A stretch of DNA of 64,000 bases from Gerris lacustris (lineage: Eukaryota; Arthropoda; Insecta; Hemiptera; Gerridae). The notes beneath the pieces are model-generated. The model saw nothing but the letters and a program-made list of their open reading frames with translations, was not told the DNA's origin and ran no database searches. Positions 20,279-30,574 of this stretch are shown here, in pieces; within the stretch, counting starts at the first letter, position 1, and each line of letters starts with the position of its first letter. Location: the NCBI GenBank assembly GCA_951217055.1, contig OX578286.1:9807550-9871549 (forward strand). Direction: 5' to 3'. The position numbers were made by a program, and so were the translations under genes.

Positions 20279-21359
20279 AATAGTTATTTGCGCACCAAGG
20301 GAGGAAACAAAGTCATTACACCCTGAGCGTTTTGGCTGGTTGCTGAGGCGTAGCCGAGAGAACCATACTGTCTAAATCCCGAGGCGTAGCCGAGGGAGTT
20401 ATTTAGTTGGTTCCTGAGGCGCAGCCGAGGGAACCATGAAGTTTAATGCCGAGGCGTAGCCGAGGGAGTTAATTATAGCGAGGGAGCTATGACTTTTTCC
20501 TCCCGTGGTACGTACAAGATTTTTCCTCAAGAAGGGAGAAAATCAATACAAATAAAACCTAAGATTTTGATTTATGTATTTATTTAGGTATTAATAACTA
20601 AATTTACAAATGTTTATTCCTTTAATTTTAACAATGACTTTTAAAAACAATAAAAAAGTATTATAACATCTTATAGTAGAAAAAATAATGTAAATTAAAT
20701 GTGCAATTCATCAATTACAACTATGTTTTCTTTGATTTCTACGAGTATAATAACTTTAACTAAATTTACAAATGTTTATTCCTTTAATTTTAACAATGAC
20801 TTTTAAAAACAATAAAAAAGTATTATAACATCTTATAGTAGAAAAAATAATGTAAATTAAATGTGCAATTCATCAATTACAACTATGTTTTCTTTGATTT
20901 CTACGAGTATAATAACTTTCTATAACTATGTAACTGTAACTATAATAATAATTCAAATGTTTATTAATACTACAAAATGACTAACTGAGTAATATTTAAT
21001 TTATTTGTGTTTATCTCTAAAATACGAGAAATCAAAAACATAAATATAACCTGATTAGACGTAACCAACCTCTTTTCTAAAAGTCTTGTTTAAACTCAGT
21101 TATGAAGTTATGAATATTTTAAAAAAGCTATTAACCAGTCGAGTCATTCAGTTAAAAAACTGCTACTACATAGTTAAAAAACAGGCAACACTGATTTTTA
21201 AACAATAATAAGTTGGCTCTACTGTTACTTTCCACCACGATTTTTACTTTCCGCCTCGATTTCTACTTTCCACAACGATTTTCACAACTAGGCTGTAATG
21301 GGATCATTTCCTCCCAATAAACTAGGGTGGAAAGTTAATGTTTTCTCCCTTCTGGAGGA
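20279..21359 (+). mobile_element. R4 relative, copy c, expanded interior
   Basis: Left end ATAGTTATTTGCGCACCAAG, right end near TTTTCTCCCTTCTGGAGG. GAGGCGTAGCCGAG(A/G)GA repeats lie at 20344-20466. It is longer than copies a and b and includes the perfect 162-bp tandem duplication listed separately. No coding frame. Confidence 0.6.
20596..20919. repeat. Perfect 162-bp tandem duplication
   Basis: Units 20596-20757 and 20758-20919 start AACTAAATTTACAAATG and end AATAACTTT. I see no mismatches, so the duplication is recent or gene-converted (or an assembly artefact). Confidence 0.9.
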
Positions 21360-21753
21360 AAAAACATTTTTGTCAATAAAATAAGCCTAGTCTCTCGTAA
21401 AAAGTTGTGAGATCGTAGGTTTAGCCAAGTCTCCCCTTATCCAAGTAAGTTCTACTAGGTCTAATTTAGCCAGGACAAGTGATGATGTTTATCTGCCTCC
21501 CCTTTTTATTCTCTGTCCCTTACAATCTCAACCATGTTCTTTCCTAAATCAATTAATACGTTTTAATTTAAAAATAATTTTCTGACTTGGCAATTACGCA
21601 GCATAAGGATAAAAAAAGTAGAATACGACATAAGACATTGTATAACATTTTATTTTTTTAAAAAAGATCTTAATAATATAACCATAGGGTATAGTATAAA
21701 TGAAATAACCACAAACTGTTTTGTGCTGCGTAATTGCCAAGTCAGAAAATTAT

Positions 21754-22321
21754 TTTATCTACGATTGTTACGAAATATAAACATTGTATCTCTGCTTAGA
21801 TGCGTAGAAAGTTATTCTTTACGTACTTGTATTCATTGCGCATGCGCGTCTCATAATTCTGAATAATTTCTCTTCTTTACCACCCTAGGGCGGTAAAGAA
21901 GAAGAATTCTTTAACTTTACGCATGATTAGCGAGTTTGTTTACATTTAACAAAACTAATTTGATGTTTGTTTAATAAAAGTAACTGTTTATATCGAGTTT
22001 TTTTTTTTGTGAAAATCAATGTGTGATTTAAGTGATTATGACGAATATGAGGAGAATAATACTCCTCCCGAAATAATTAATTCGGCACAAAATACAACTA
22101 ATGAATTAATGTCATCTTTATCAAAAGAGAAATACGAACTTACATACAGGAAGTTTATTATTTTTTTCTGTATTTATTATTAAAATCTATCAATCGTAGA
22201 TAAAGTACGGTACGCAACTCGTGCGTACCGTAGTGGTTTTACTACCCTCGCTGTCGCTCGGGTGCAAACTCCACACTCGCATGCAAAATGCTATTTTCCG
22301 CACTCGACGCGTAATGTACTA
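21754..22321 (+). mobile_element. Crypton-like non-autonomous element, copy 2 (nested in FB2)
   Basis: 568 bp with the same order as 1041-1612: TTTATCTACGATTG, palindrome (about 21856-21913), short frame, CAATCGTAGATAAAG near 22192, then the tail to GCGTAATGTACT. Insertion in the FB2 arm defines both outer ends: the left arm predicts an unbroken TTATTTTTAAATT at this point. At most 2 bp of T appear duplicated. Confidence 0.65.
22019..22183 (+). CDS. Short conserved frame, recombinase N-terminus-like
   Basis: 54 codons from ATG at 22019 to TAA at 22181. Acidic start (SDYDEYEENN), then PPEIINSAQNTTNELMSSL and SKEKYELTYRKF. It keeps the Tyr and basic residues expected for the start of a Crypton-type core-binding domain. 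The frame then runs into FF-rich low-complexity residues and stops. The sister frame at 39051-39221 is very similar through the same point, so the truncated form itself has multiplied. Confidence 0.4.
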   Translation: MCDLSDYDEYEENNTPPEIINSAQNTTNELMSSLSKEKYELTYRKFIIFFCIYY

Positions 22322-22391
22322 TTTAAATTAAAACGTATTAAGTGATTTAGGAAAGAAAATGTTAGAGTTTGTGAGGGACAGAGAATAAATA

Positions 22392-23118
22392 AACAGGTCA
22401 AGTGTGTGCGAGTCAGCACACAGCGAGGGTCCGTAGGCCACAGTATATAGTGTTTAACTGTAAAGTGTATAAACAGTGTTTTTTTAAAATGCTAAAAAGC
22501 TTACTTCGAACTATCCTAAGCGTCTGATATTCTCAAAACACACTCTGATAAAGTATTTTTTTGCCACTGAACCGGACTACAACCATATAAATACATCGAA
22601 GAGACCATAATTATAAAAAAAAACGTATTTTGTCAATAAAAAATAAAATAATATTTTTTTTCGAAATTTCCAAAAAGTGGTATCTTTACATTTGGTCGAA
22701 GAATGTTCAGGAATTATTTCAGATTTTTTGCACTTCACATAAGCGAGATAGAGGGGGGGGGGGGGGCACGTTTTAAACCCACTTCAAACTTGCCTACGCT
22801 CGCCCTTATCTAAGTTATATCCAAAGAATTATATATTTTTGTAATCAGCTCGACGTACCCTTTCATATGATACCCCTCACCGGTGTCGAAAAAAAATAAA
22901 AAAATTGTAACCCTTACGTTTTTTTACCCTAATTTTTTTGAAAAATATTTTTTTTAAGTCGCTATATTTTTAAAATATGTGGGTAGGTACAAGACACATA
23001 CATGCCAAATTTCAAAGTGATCGGACGAAAGGTGTAGCCGTGAGAGCACGCGACAGGACGGACGGACAGACACACGCAGGAAAATATAAGGGTCCTTGGT
23101 TTTGCCTACGGACCCTAA
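22392..23118 (+). mobile_element. R5 element, copy 1 (nested in FB2)
   Basis: About 727 bp. It starts with GTGTGTGCGAGTCAGCACAC (a small hairpin) followed by AGGGTCCGTAGGC, and ends with the inverted GCCTACGGACCCT. A run of 14 G follows GCGAGATAGA at 22753. GACAGGACGGACGGACAGAC lies near the right end. Copies are at 49049-49781 (plus) and 58410-59098 (minus). No shared reading frame. Confidence 0.75.
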
Positions 23119-23302
23119 AAGGGGAGGTAGATAAACAACATCACTTGTCCTGGATAAATTAGACCTAGTAGAACTTACTTGGATAAGGGGAGACTTGGCT
23201 AAACCTACGATCTCACAACTTTTGAAGTAACTTTTTTATGCGCGGTAGACTAAATTGGCATGGATGAAGCGACATCGTGTAACGAAGTTTGTGATTCTAG
23301 AC

Positions 23303-23393
23303 TCGTCCAAGTGATTTTATTTTTAAAGGTAAATCAACTGCTGACTTAAGTCGGCAGTTGATTTACATGTAAAAAAAACTTTCACTTGGACGA
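23303..23393. repeat. Imperfect palindrome (91 bp)
   Basis: Outer TCGTCCAAGTGA/TCACTTGGACGA and inner GTAAATCAACTGC/GCAGTTGATTTAC arms fold on a CTTAAG-type centre. It abuts a tRNA-like sequence on the right. Confidence 0.8.
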
Positions 23394-23455
23394 TTCTCGA
23401 TCCACCGACCTCTGATTCAACAGGCATAAGTGCTAACCATTGCACCACGGAGGTA
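23394..23455 (-). repeat. tRNA-like sequence, probable SINE head
   Basis: On the minus strand it reads TGGTGCAATGGTTAGCACTT, a good Pol III A-box context, then a degenerate B-box near GTGGATCGAGAATCG. It lacks a full cloverleaf with paired acceptor ends, so it is more likely a SINE head or tRNA relic than a tRNA gene. Confidence 0.45.
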
Positions 23456-23810
23456 GATAATTTTTTAATACACAGAATTGGTATATAAGCGTAGTTTTTT
23501 ATACATTATAATAATATTAAATATATATATATGTTGTTTTCACGCTTTTTCTTCATTATTCGCTAAAATGTTATGAAAATATTTTATTAATTGAAATTAT
23601 GTTTCTTTGAGAAGTTATCTAACTGCGGCGGTATTGTAAACTCTTGTTTATAAATATGTATGTTGAGTATTTAATAAATGATTTATATAATATGCATTAC
23701 TTAAATAAGGATTATTGTGCTAATTCATTATTAATTAAATCTAAGTAATAAAAATTCTAGTGTTTTCTTTATCTTGGAACCTACAAATCCTCCTTTCAAT
23801 GAAAACAGTA
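23456..23810. other. AT-rich DNA, nothing recognised
   Basis: Contains a short (TA)n near 23521. No reading frame or repeat relation seen. Confidence 0.5.
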
Positions 23811-23812
23811 TA

Positions 23813-25151
23813 CAGGGTGACTGGTGATATATGTGAAAAAATGAAGTAGGTTGCTCTACACCTTAGGGGCTACAAAAAACGCTATATAAACCATGGGTCA
23901 AATCTTAACCGTTCTCCCATAAGTTCAAATTTTATGACTTTTTTAAGATCGCGTGCCTTTGCTTATAAAATCACTTACCGCTCCAAAAGTATAAAAGCTA
24001 GAAAAAAATCTTTGGTTTCGTTGTAAAGCTGACAAAATTTCCTACAAGTAAAGTATACTTTTAATTTTTTTTGCCCTTAAATTACATGACAAAATATTTA
24101 TAGAGATAATTTTTAAGAAATAATTTAAAAAATCAATTTCTCTGTGGTTCCATAACTTTGAATAAAACCGAGCTTAAACTGTTCGGACTTCAGGAAAACT
24201 GAAAATAAGGAAAACTTCCTTATTTCCTTAATTTTCGATTAATGTTAACATCATTACCCATTCATAAGGTGGAATTTTTAGTAAACTTCGCTGAAAATAA
24301 AAATGAAACATGTTTATTGTTGTTTTGGTTGACATATAGGTGAGTATACTAAACCAGTCTTGCTTTTTAGGGTTTCGTTGGTAAAACCAAAAAAAAAATA
24401 TACCCTAATAGTTTCGTTCCTGTGTCTCTCTGTCACTCTGTACGGTTCCAATAACTTTTGAACCAAAAAAGATAAAAACGTGAAACTTTCCAGTATAAAA
24501 GATCGTTTTGACGCGCACACAGGAAAAATATAGCGAACTCAATATTATCAGCTGTTCAAATTCAAAATGGCGGATAATTCACGTCGCGAAAAAAAAAAAA
24601 TTTTAATATGTTTTTAATTATTTACTCACCTGTAAGTTAAGAATTGCAACAATAAACATGTTTCTTTTTTACTTTCAGCGAAGTTTAATAAAATTTCCGT
24701 CCAATGAATGGGTAATAATATTAATATCGATCGAAACGTTAGTAAATAAGCAAGTTTGACCTGAAGTCCGAAAAGTTTAAGCTCGGTTCTTTACCAAGTT
24801 ATAGAACTGCAAAGCAATTGATTTTTTAATTTTTTTTAAAATATAAAATTTGTATACATTGTTTGTCATGTAATTTGAGGGCATGGAAATTAAAATTACA
24901 CTTTTCTTATTGGAAAATTTGTCAGCTTTATAACGATACCAAACATTTTGTTCTAGCTTTTACACTTTTGGAGCAATAATGTTTTTATAAGAAAAGGTAT
25001 GCGATCTTAAAAAAATCATAAAATTTGACCTTGCGGGAAAACAGTTAAGATTTGACCCATGGTTTATATAGCGTTTTTTGTGGCCCATAAGACGTAAAAC
25101 AACCTACTTGTTTTTTCCTACCTTTTTTCACATATAACCCCAGTCACCCTG
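23813..25151. mobile_element. Large TA-flanked foldback (mariner-type ends)
   Basis: 1339 bp. Ends CAGGGTGACTGG and CCAGTCACCCTG are flanked by TA (in fact TATA at the left). Arms of about 500 bp (23813-24321 and 24647-25151) surround a 325-bp spacer. Arm landmark: AACCATGGGTCAAATCTTAA near 23891 and its complement near 25045. The spacer has no transposase-like frame. Confidence 0.85.
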
Positions 25152-25153
25152 TA

Positions 25154-25488
25154 TAAGTGGAGCAATTTGATTTGATTACGGGCTTCCTCTAGGAACGATT
25201 TAAACTCTTAATTATGTATATGACATATTTATATAATTATATTATACTAATATGTAGGAGGGAACATAAAATCAACTGTTTCTAGAACTTAAGTTTTACT
25301 TCTAATGCATGAGAGTTTCACACATAATATTTATTCAGGATGGCTTATTTTTTTTTACACAAGTGTTTTTGTTGTGGATTTTAATCTTCACAGAAACTAC
25401 TCAACTTTCAGAGGCCAGAAAAAAATAGATATTACAGAAACACTTAAAAACCCAAAAATAGATACGCGGTTAATAGCTTAGTTAATAA

Positions 25489-25491
<3 letters not shown>
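25154..25491. other. AT-rich DNA, nothing recognised
   Basis: No repeat relation or frame of note. Confidence 0.5.

Positions 25492-25530
<39 letters not shown>
25492..25530. repeat. Poly(T) tract, 39 nt
   Basis: Uninterrupted T run immediately left of a tRNA-like sequence. On the minus strand it would be a poly(A) tail, but the B-box next to it lies on the plus strand. Confidence 0.9.
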
Positions 25531-25534
<4 letters not shown>

Positions 25535-25544
25535 GAGAATGAAA

Positions 25545-25616
25545 GAGATTCAAAGCAGAAGGTAAATCTCCTGACTTTCAATCAAAATGTTCTCGGGTTC
25601 AAATCCCGAAAAGGGA
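25545..25616 (+). repeat. tRNA-like sequence (relic or SINE head)
   Basis: CGGGTTCAAATCCCG (near 25600) is a perfect T-arm stem-loop and B-box. AATCTCCTGACTTTCAATCA upstream resembles an anticodon arm. The D-arm/A-box is not convincing and acceptor ends do not pair, so a functional tRNA is unlikely. Confidence 0.4.
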
Positions 25617-26340
25617 AAAAAGAAAAATGCTTTTTTCATTAAAACAGGAGGATTTTGGGAAGAGGAAAGGGAAAAGGGTCAAAAACTTTTTCCTCTTGCA
25701 GAAGTCTAGAGAAGGGGGTAGGTTACAAGAATGATGGGTAAAAGAGAAGGGGGAATTTTTGGGGATTTAAGAGGGGATATTTCTCTTACTAAGCCATTCC
25801 TCTTTTTTCTCATAACCCCCTCCCACACCCCCTTCTTCGAAAAGAGTAATATTGAACATACTTTTGGGGTAAGTTTTAACTCTTACCTAGAGGTTGGGGA
25901 GGGGGGGGGAAGTATAGAAAGAGGGGAGTATCAGGCTAAAAACGGATTAACCTTGAAGGTTTTTGGTATGAGAAGGGATTAAAGAGGTGGGGGAAAAAGG
26001 TGAAAGGAGGATAAGATAAGAAATTGGGTAGTAGATAAAATGAGAGAGCTCTAGGAAAAGAATATGACAATAAGAGTTTAGATAAGGGAGGGGGGGAAAA
26101 AAAGAGAGGAAAGATACGAGAAAGATTATGACACAAAAATGAGAGGGGAAAAAAGAGAGGGGAAGAATAGAAGAAGTAATTCTTTGTGTTAAAAGTATCA
26201 TAATAGTTTTAACTCAAGAGAATAAACCGATAAATTGAAAACAATTTCCTAAACTCTTTCTCATTTTCTACCGAATACTTTCTCCTCTCTTTTTTTTTTC
26301 ATTTTCATTTTCACCTCTCATTTTCTCTTTCCCAATTTCC
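25617..26340. other. Purine-rich segment (plus strand)
   Basis: Long AGAGGGGAAAA-type stretches leave several frames open on both strands, including 25731-25982 (+) and 25936-26201 (-). Predicted peptides are compositionally biased (Pro/Leu/Phe/Ser on the minus strand) and show no domain. I regard these as composition effects. Confidence 0.5.
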
Positions 26341-26820
26341 AACACTTTTTAATATTTTTTCCAGTATTACGAACAAAAAAAATAAAACTTTTTTTTGAAG
26401 AGAGAGGTGAAAATTATTAGAAAAATATAGACTGAGGAGAATACGTGACTTTTTTCCTGTTATTAATTTGAGTTTTTGTTTTTTTAATATGGAAAAAAAA
26501 AATATTGAATACAATTCTTTTTACAAATTGATAAAATGCGGATGTACGACGCGTTTATTGTTAAAAATTTTTAAATATACTTTTTTATAATGCTTAATAA
26601 AACAATATTGTTTTTGTTGTTTTTTTTCGACTAAAATTATTTTAAAATTTGTCTCATATTGAATAAAAAATTAAAGTATAATTTTGATCAGTCGGTTGTT
26701 AATACCCAATATATCAAAATACATTATATTAAATGTACAACTTTTTGATCATCATACCCATATATGGGTATACATGTGTCATGTATACCCAATGTAAACA
26801 AATGGGCTCAATTATTTTCT
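26341..26820. other. AT-rich DNA, nothing recognised
   Basis: Homopolymer-rich; includes a short TATGGGTATACATG-type palindromic patch near 26760-26790. No gene. Confidence 0.45.
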
Positions 26821-27080
26821 TTTTTTTAAATTGTTGAATGGGCTATCAAATAAAAGCTAGTGAAAAGCAGATAACGAATATATATAAAATGGTTTCAGTA
26901 TTGTGGTTCATACCGCCAATATTGCGTTTTGCGCCAAATTTTCCACCCAAATCAATTCTTCCCCCAAACACCCTATAACGGCTAGTCCTAGTATTTCAAA
27001 ATATATCCTACAAATACCTTATTATGGGCCAATGAAATTTGCGAGAAAAATGTAAGTTACCCTTTTTGTTATTACAGATA
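26821..27080 (+). repeat. R6 dispersed repeat fragment
   Basis: Shares GGGCTATCAAATAAAAGCTA-like and CTATAACGGCTAGTCCTA-like blocks with 27831-28020 and with the duplicated copies at 33520-34010. Confidence 0.55.
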
Positions 27081-27217
27081 AAAAAAAAAAGATTGTTAAC
27101 ATTTTTTGTTGATAAAAAATTACCAATTTTTTAAAACTTTTAAGCAAGGTATCAAATGAAAGCAACTAATAAGTAGATTAAAATTATAAATATATAGTTT
27201 TTTAAAAAATTGTATTT

Positions 27218-27830
27218 TGCTTCCGAGCTTACCGAAGGTATCGAAAGCTATGTGATCGTTCTGAAGAACGAAAAATTTTTAGATCTCCGATTTTAAAAAA
27301 ATCCAAGACAGAAATCCGTTTCAGACATCAGGGATCATTTTTGGTTCCGTGTCTGTCTGTCGGTCGGTCTGTCGTTCAATTTTTGCGGACCAACGTATCT
27401 TTAAAACTACACGTCCAATTTTAATGAAATTTGGGTGGTAGGTCATGAAGTAGCCCATTGTTGGTCCCATATAAGTTTCAACTTTCTACGCTCATTTGTT
27501 TCTCTTCCACATGCGCACAAACATACATTAATTTACACCTATAGCTTCAAAAGTACTTATCTGATTTGAATGAAACATTTATAGTTTATCAAAAGTAGCC
27601 CGCAGATAGCCCCAGATTACTTTGAACAGTCTGCGCTCTTCAACTTTTGTTTAATTGATACTTTAATTCAAGTAAAAAATCAAATCAATTTTGACAGATT
27701 AAAAAAAAACAAAAAAAACCAGGAGAAACAATTAAACAAATTAGACAATAATGGCTTGTAAAAGCATAAAATCAAAAAGTACGTGATAGCATGCGAGGAA
27801 GCTATGTGCCACACCAATTAGCAGTCTATT
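27218..27830 (+). repeat. R3 dispersed repeat, full-length-looking copy
   Basis: Runs from GCTTCCGAGCTTACCGAAGG to GAGGAAGCTATGTGCCACAC and the terminal AATTAGCAGTCTATT. The word GGAAGCTATGTG occurs near both ends in direct orientation. Interior landmarks: ATTCTGTCT-type TGTCTGTCTGTCGGTCGG near 27349 and CATGCGCACAAACATAC near 27511. This copy is a useful reference for the broken ones. Confidence 0.65.
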
Positions 27831-28020
27831 TACCCCCCAAAAAAGACCCCCAACCATCCTATAACGGCTACTCCTAAAATTTTGAAATATATCTTGCATA
27901 CCTTATGGATCAATGGTGGTCAATGAAAATTTCCGGAAAAAAATGTAATTTAACTGCTTTGATATTACCGATAAAAAACATTGTTACCCCCAGAGGATAG
28001 AACCAGGAAACCCTTATTTC
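27831..28020 (+). repeat. R6 fragment with a decayed tRNA-like end
   Basis: CCATCCTATAACGGCTACTC near 27852, then ATTACCGATAAAAAACATTG, then a degraded version of the B-box-containing block seen intact at 34058-34085. Confidence 0.5.
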
Positions 28021-28935
28021 ACTCAAGTTTATTTTTTTTTAGTTATTTCTTGGGGCCTCCACCTAAATTTGTTTATATTTTTTACTTATTTTTTTTTTTG
28101 GCTAACTTTTTTTTACTACTACGGAGAAATAAGAAAATCTTATTTCATAATATATACAAGTATATGCTCAATAATCTACAAAACCTTAAAAAGTACTTTC
28201 CTGATTTTTTTTAAAAATAACATTCAGCTGAAAACAGTAGAGAAACAAATAAAGGGAATTTATCTTTTAAAGTTATCAAACAATAGATGAAATACTTTAA
28301 AAATATATGTTTAAACTATATAAAGATTTGCAATTGTTGTGGTTTGCTTATACCTTAACCACAAAATACCTTTAGATCAAACAACCCCCTTTTGAACAAA
28401 ATTATAAATTATTTACCGCCCACCTTGAATGAAACTAATTTTTTGAATTTGTTCTTAAATGTAATTATTTTTTTATTCCTTTTTACAAAAAAATAAAACC
28501 AAATTATTATTTAGTTTTTTCTTTTGTTGTCATTTTTCTCTAAAGTTTTAATTTTATTTTAATGTTAAAAATTATATTTTAGTTAACTTAAACTAATTTC
28601 AAACATTTGGTTTTACTAGTTTAGAAATTATTATGTTATTGATACATGAAATTTAGTTTAATAGTTTTTTTGTTTTTTTTAAATGAAAATTAATTCTAAC
28701 TTCTTACTGGTCGTATATTACTTTGCTTTGTAAGTTTCATCGCACACCAGTTACCCCGATTTTGAACCATTCCCGTCTTTCAATATTCCCCAAATTTCGC
28801 ACATGGATACAATTTAGGTGAAGAATACAGAAACAAAAAAAAAAAGTTGAAAATAAGACCAGTTTTTAAAAATAGCACTTTTATATTAATTATTATTTTA
28901 AAAATAAATTCAAAAACAAATATAAATATATATAA
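28021..28935. other. T-rich DNA, nothing recognised
   Basis: Overlapping frames at 27981-28290 are Phe/Tyr-rich translations of T-rich DNA. No gene or repeat family. Confidence 0.5.
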
Positions 28936-28975
28936 TAGCTGACTTCTTGTACTTCGCTACGGAGTGTGTTATTTT
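28936..28975 (-). repeat. Short repeat fragment shared with 56585-56622
   Basis: On the minus strand it reads ACTCCGTAGCGAAG preceded by AATAACAC, matching the candidate Helitron end near 56.6 kb. The CTAG terminus is missing here. Confidence 0.35.
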
Positions 28976-29949
28976 TATTTATTTATTTTATTTGTTTAAT
29001 TATAGGTTTCTAAATATTGTCAAGATTCATTAAAACTGTATTGCTAAAAGAGAATAACTAGTTGCCTCCAATGGATCAAATATTTTTTTGCACAATTTTC
29101 TAATCAGTAACTCGACAATTCGGGCAACATTTTTGAATACTAACTTTCTTCTAGAAAAAAACCAGGGTGATAGTTATGTTAGAATCTAATCAGACAAGTC
29201 ATTTTCCCGCGAAAAATATAGTTTCCTAGATACTGATAAGAATAAATCTGATTTATCAGAAAATCAAAAACAACCACCTGATGACCCTTTTTTAAATATG
29301 TTTAAAAATAAGATATAGATAATATGACATTCAAATTCAGTATCTATCACTATATGGATATGAGAAAATTTATTTGATTAATATTTTTTACTTTCTCACA
29401 GAGGTAGTTTTTTATAAAGAGAAAATATTGTGATGCCACAAAAATTTTGTTTTCCCAGTAAAAATGTAGTTCTCTTCTAAAAAAAACCAAACTATAATTG
29501 TCCACGTAAAACAACGATAGGTTAATTTCGATTACCCAACGAGGAGCAATTATTTATAAAGCAAATTCTGATAAAAAATGTAATAGTCATTTAATAATGG
29601 AGAAGATCCGTGACAATTCAAGTATAAATGAGAGGGTATGTTAGCGAGTACTTTTTAAATTAAGTAATTTTCATAATAAGTACTAAATAAGTACTTTTCA
29701 TCATTGTATTCCTAGCTATAGTTAGTATTCTAAGTAAATCTTGTTCCGCTAATCCGCCTACCTGACATACCCTACTCTTTCCTAGTTTCTGGATATTCAT
29801 CCACACCTCCATTCACTCCTTTATAACATGTCGTAGAGTCAACCTTCAGCAAAACATACCCATTCATTAATAGTAATTTAAGTACCCGAAGAAGAACTAG
29901 TAAGAACTAACTAATGGAAAAACCTGAACAAAGTAATTATATTAATAAT
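28976..29949. other. AT-rich DNA with one R2-core trace
   Basis: 29413-29460 contains AAAGAGAAAATATTGTGATG, related to the R2 core at 2850-2890 and 62355. The rest shows no gene or repeat. Confidence 0.45.
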
Positions 29950-30451
29950 GTTGGCACTTCTTTAGACAGTTACTCCCCTTATACACAACAAAAGGGAGTA
30001 ACAATCTAAAGATGGTGTACAGAATGTTCTTCTTTAGACTGTTACTCCCCTTATACACAACAAAAGGGAGTAACAATCTAAAGATGGTGTACAGAATGTT
30101 CATCTTTAGACTGTTACTCCCCTTATACACAACAAAAGGGAGTAACAATCTAAAGATGGTGTACAGAATGTTCTTCTTTAGACTGTTACTCCCCTTATAC
30201 ACAACAAAAGGGAGTAACAATCTAAAGATGGTGTACAGAATGTTCTTCTTTAGACTGTTACTCCCCTTATACATAACAAAAGGGAGTAACAATCTAAAGA
30301 AGGTGCACAGAATGTTCTTCTTTAGACTGTTACTCCCTTATAAAAAACAGTTGTGGGATATTCCTTAGTCTTAAAGTACATTAAACTAGACATACCTTTG
30401 TCTTAATAGTTATTTAAACAAAGTAATTTATAAATAATTATATCCACTTAT

Positions 30452-30485
<34 letters not shown>

Positions 30486-30515
30486 ATAAGGGAGTAATAT
30501 AAAGAAATACCTAGT
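29950..30515. mobile_element. TTCTTTAG-type MITE with tandemly expanded end
   Basis: Left end GCACTTCTTTAGACAG-TTACTCCCC-like; right end GGGAGTAATATAAAGAAATA. Internal CTTTGTCTTAATAGTTATT is shared with 45664-45897 and 47121-47850. The left part is replaced by five 72-bp units, each a copy of the terminal hairpin. Confidence 0.7.
29966..30345. repeat. 72-bp tandem array of a hairpin unit
   Basis: GATGGTGTACAGAATGTTC recurs at 30011, 30083, 30155 and 30227 (period 72), with degenerate flanking units. Each unit is self-complementary: TTTAGACTGTTACTCCCCTT pairs with AAGGGAGTAACAATCTAAA. The open frames on both strands here (116 and 118 codons) are repeat translations. Confidence 0.9.
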
Positions 30516-30574
30516 AGTAATATAAGTACCTAGAGTAATAAAAGAAATTATGTGAACGTATAGATTTAATCTTT

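Larger units (their letters stand above)
21379..23223. mobile_element. Foldback element FB2, split by two insertions
   Basis: The left arm is 21379-21606. The right arm survives in three pieces: 21720-21753, 22322-22391 and 23119-23223. Joined in order, these pieces mirror the left arm (TTCTGACTTGGCAATTACGC inward to TTCTACTAGGTCTAATTTA outward). The interruptions are the recombinase-like element (21754-22321) and an R5 element (22392-23118). It is related to FB1 at 4519-5043; the extreme right end has diverged. Confidence 0.8.

Noticed and set aside
20190..20375. Protein-like frame LVIIGHQDKLN... as a gene fragment
   Set aside because: Only about 30 codons lie outside R4, there is no ATG start, and no family is recognised.
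25545..25616. Functional tRNA gene
   Set aside because: Only the T-arm/B-box is convincing; the acceptor stem does not pair and the D-arm is poor.
29942..30368. Frames of 116 and 118 codons on opposite strands
   Set aside because: Both are translations of the self-complementary 72-bp repeat.
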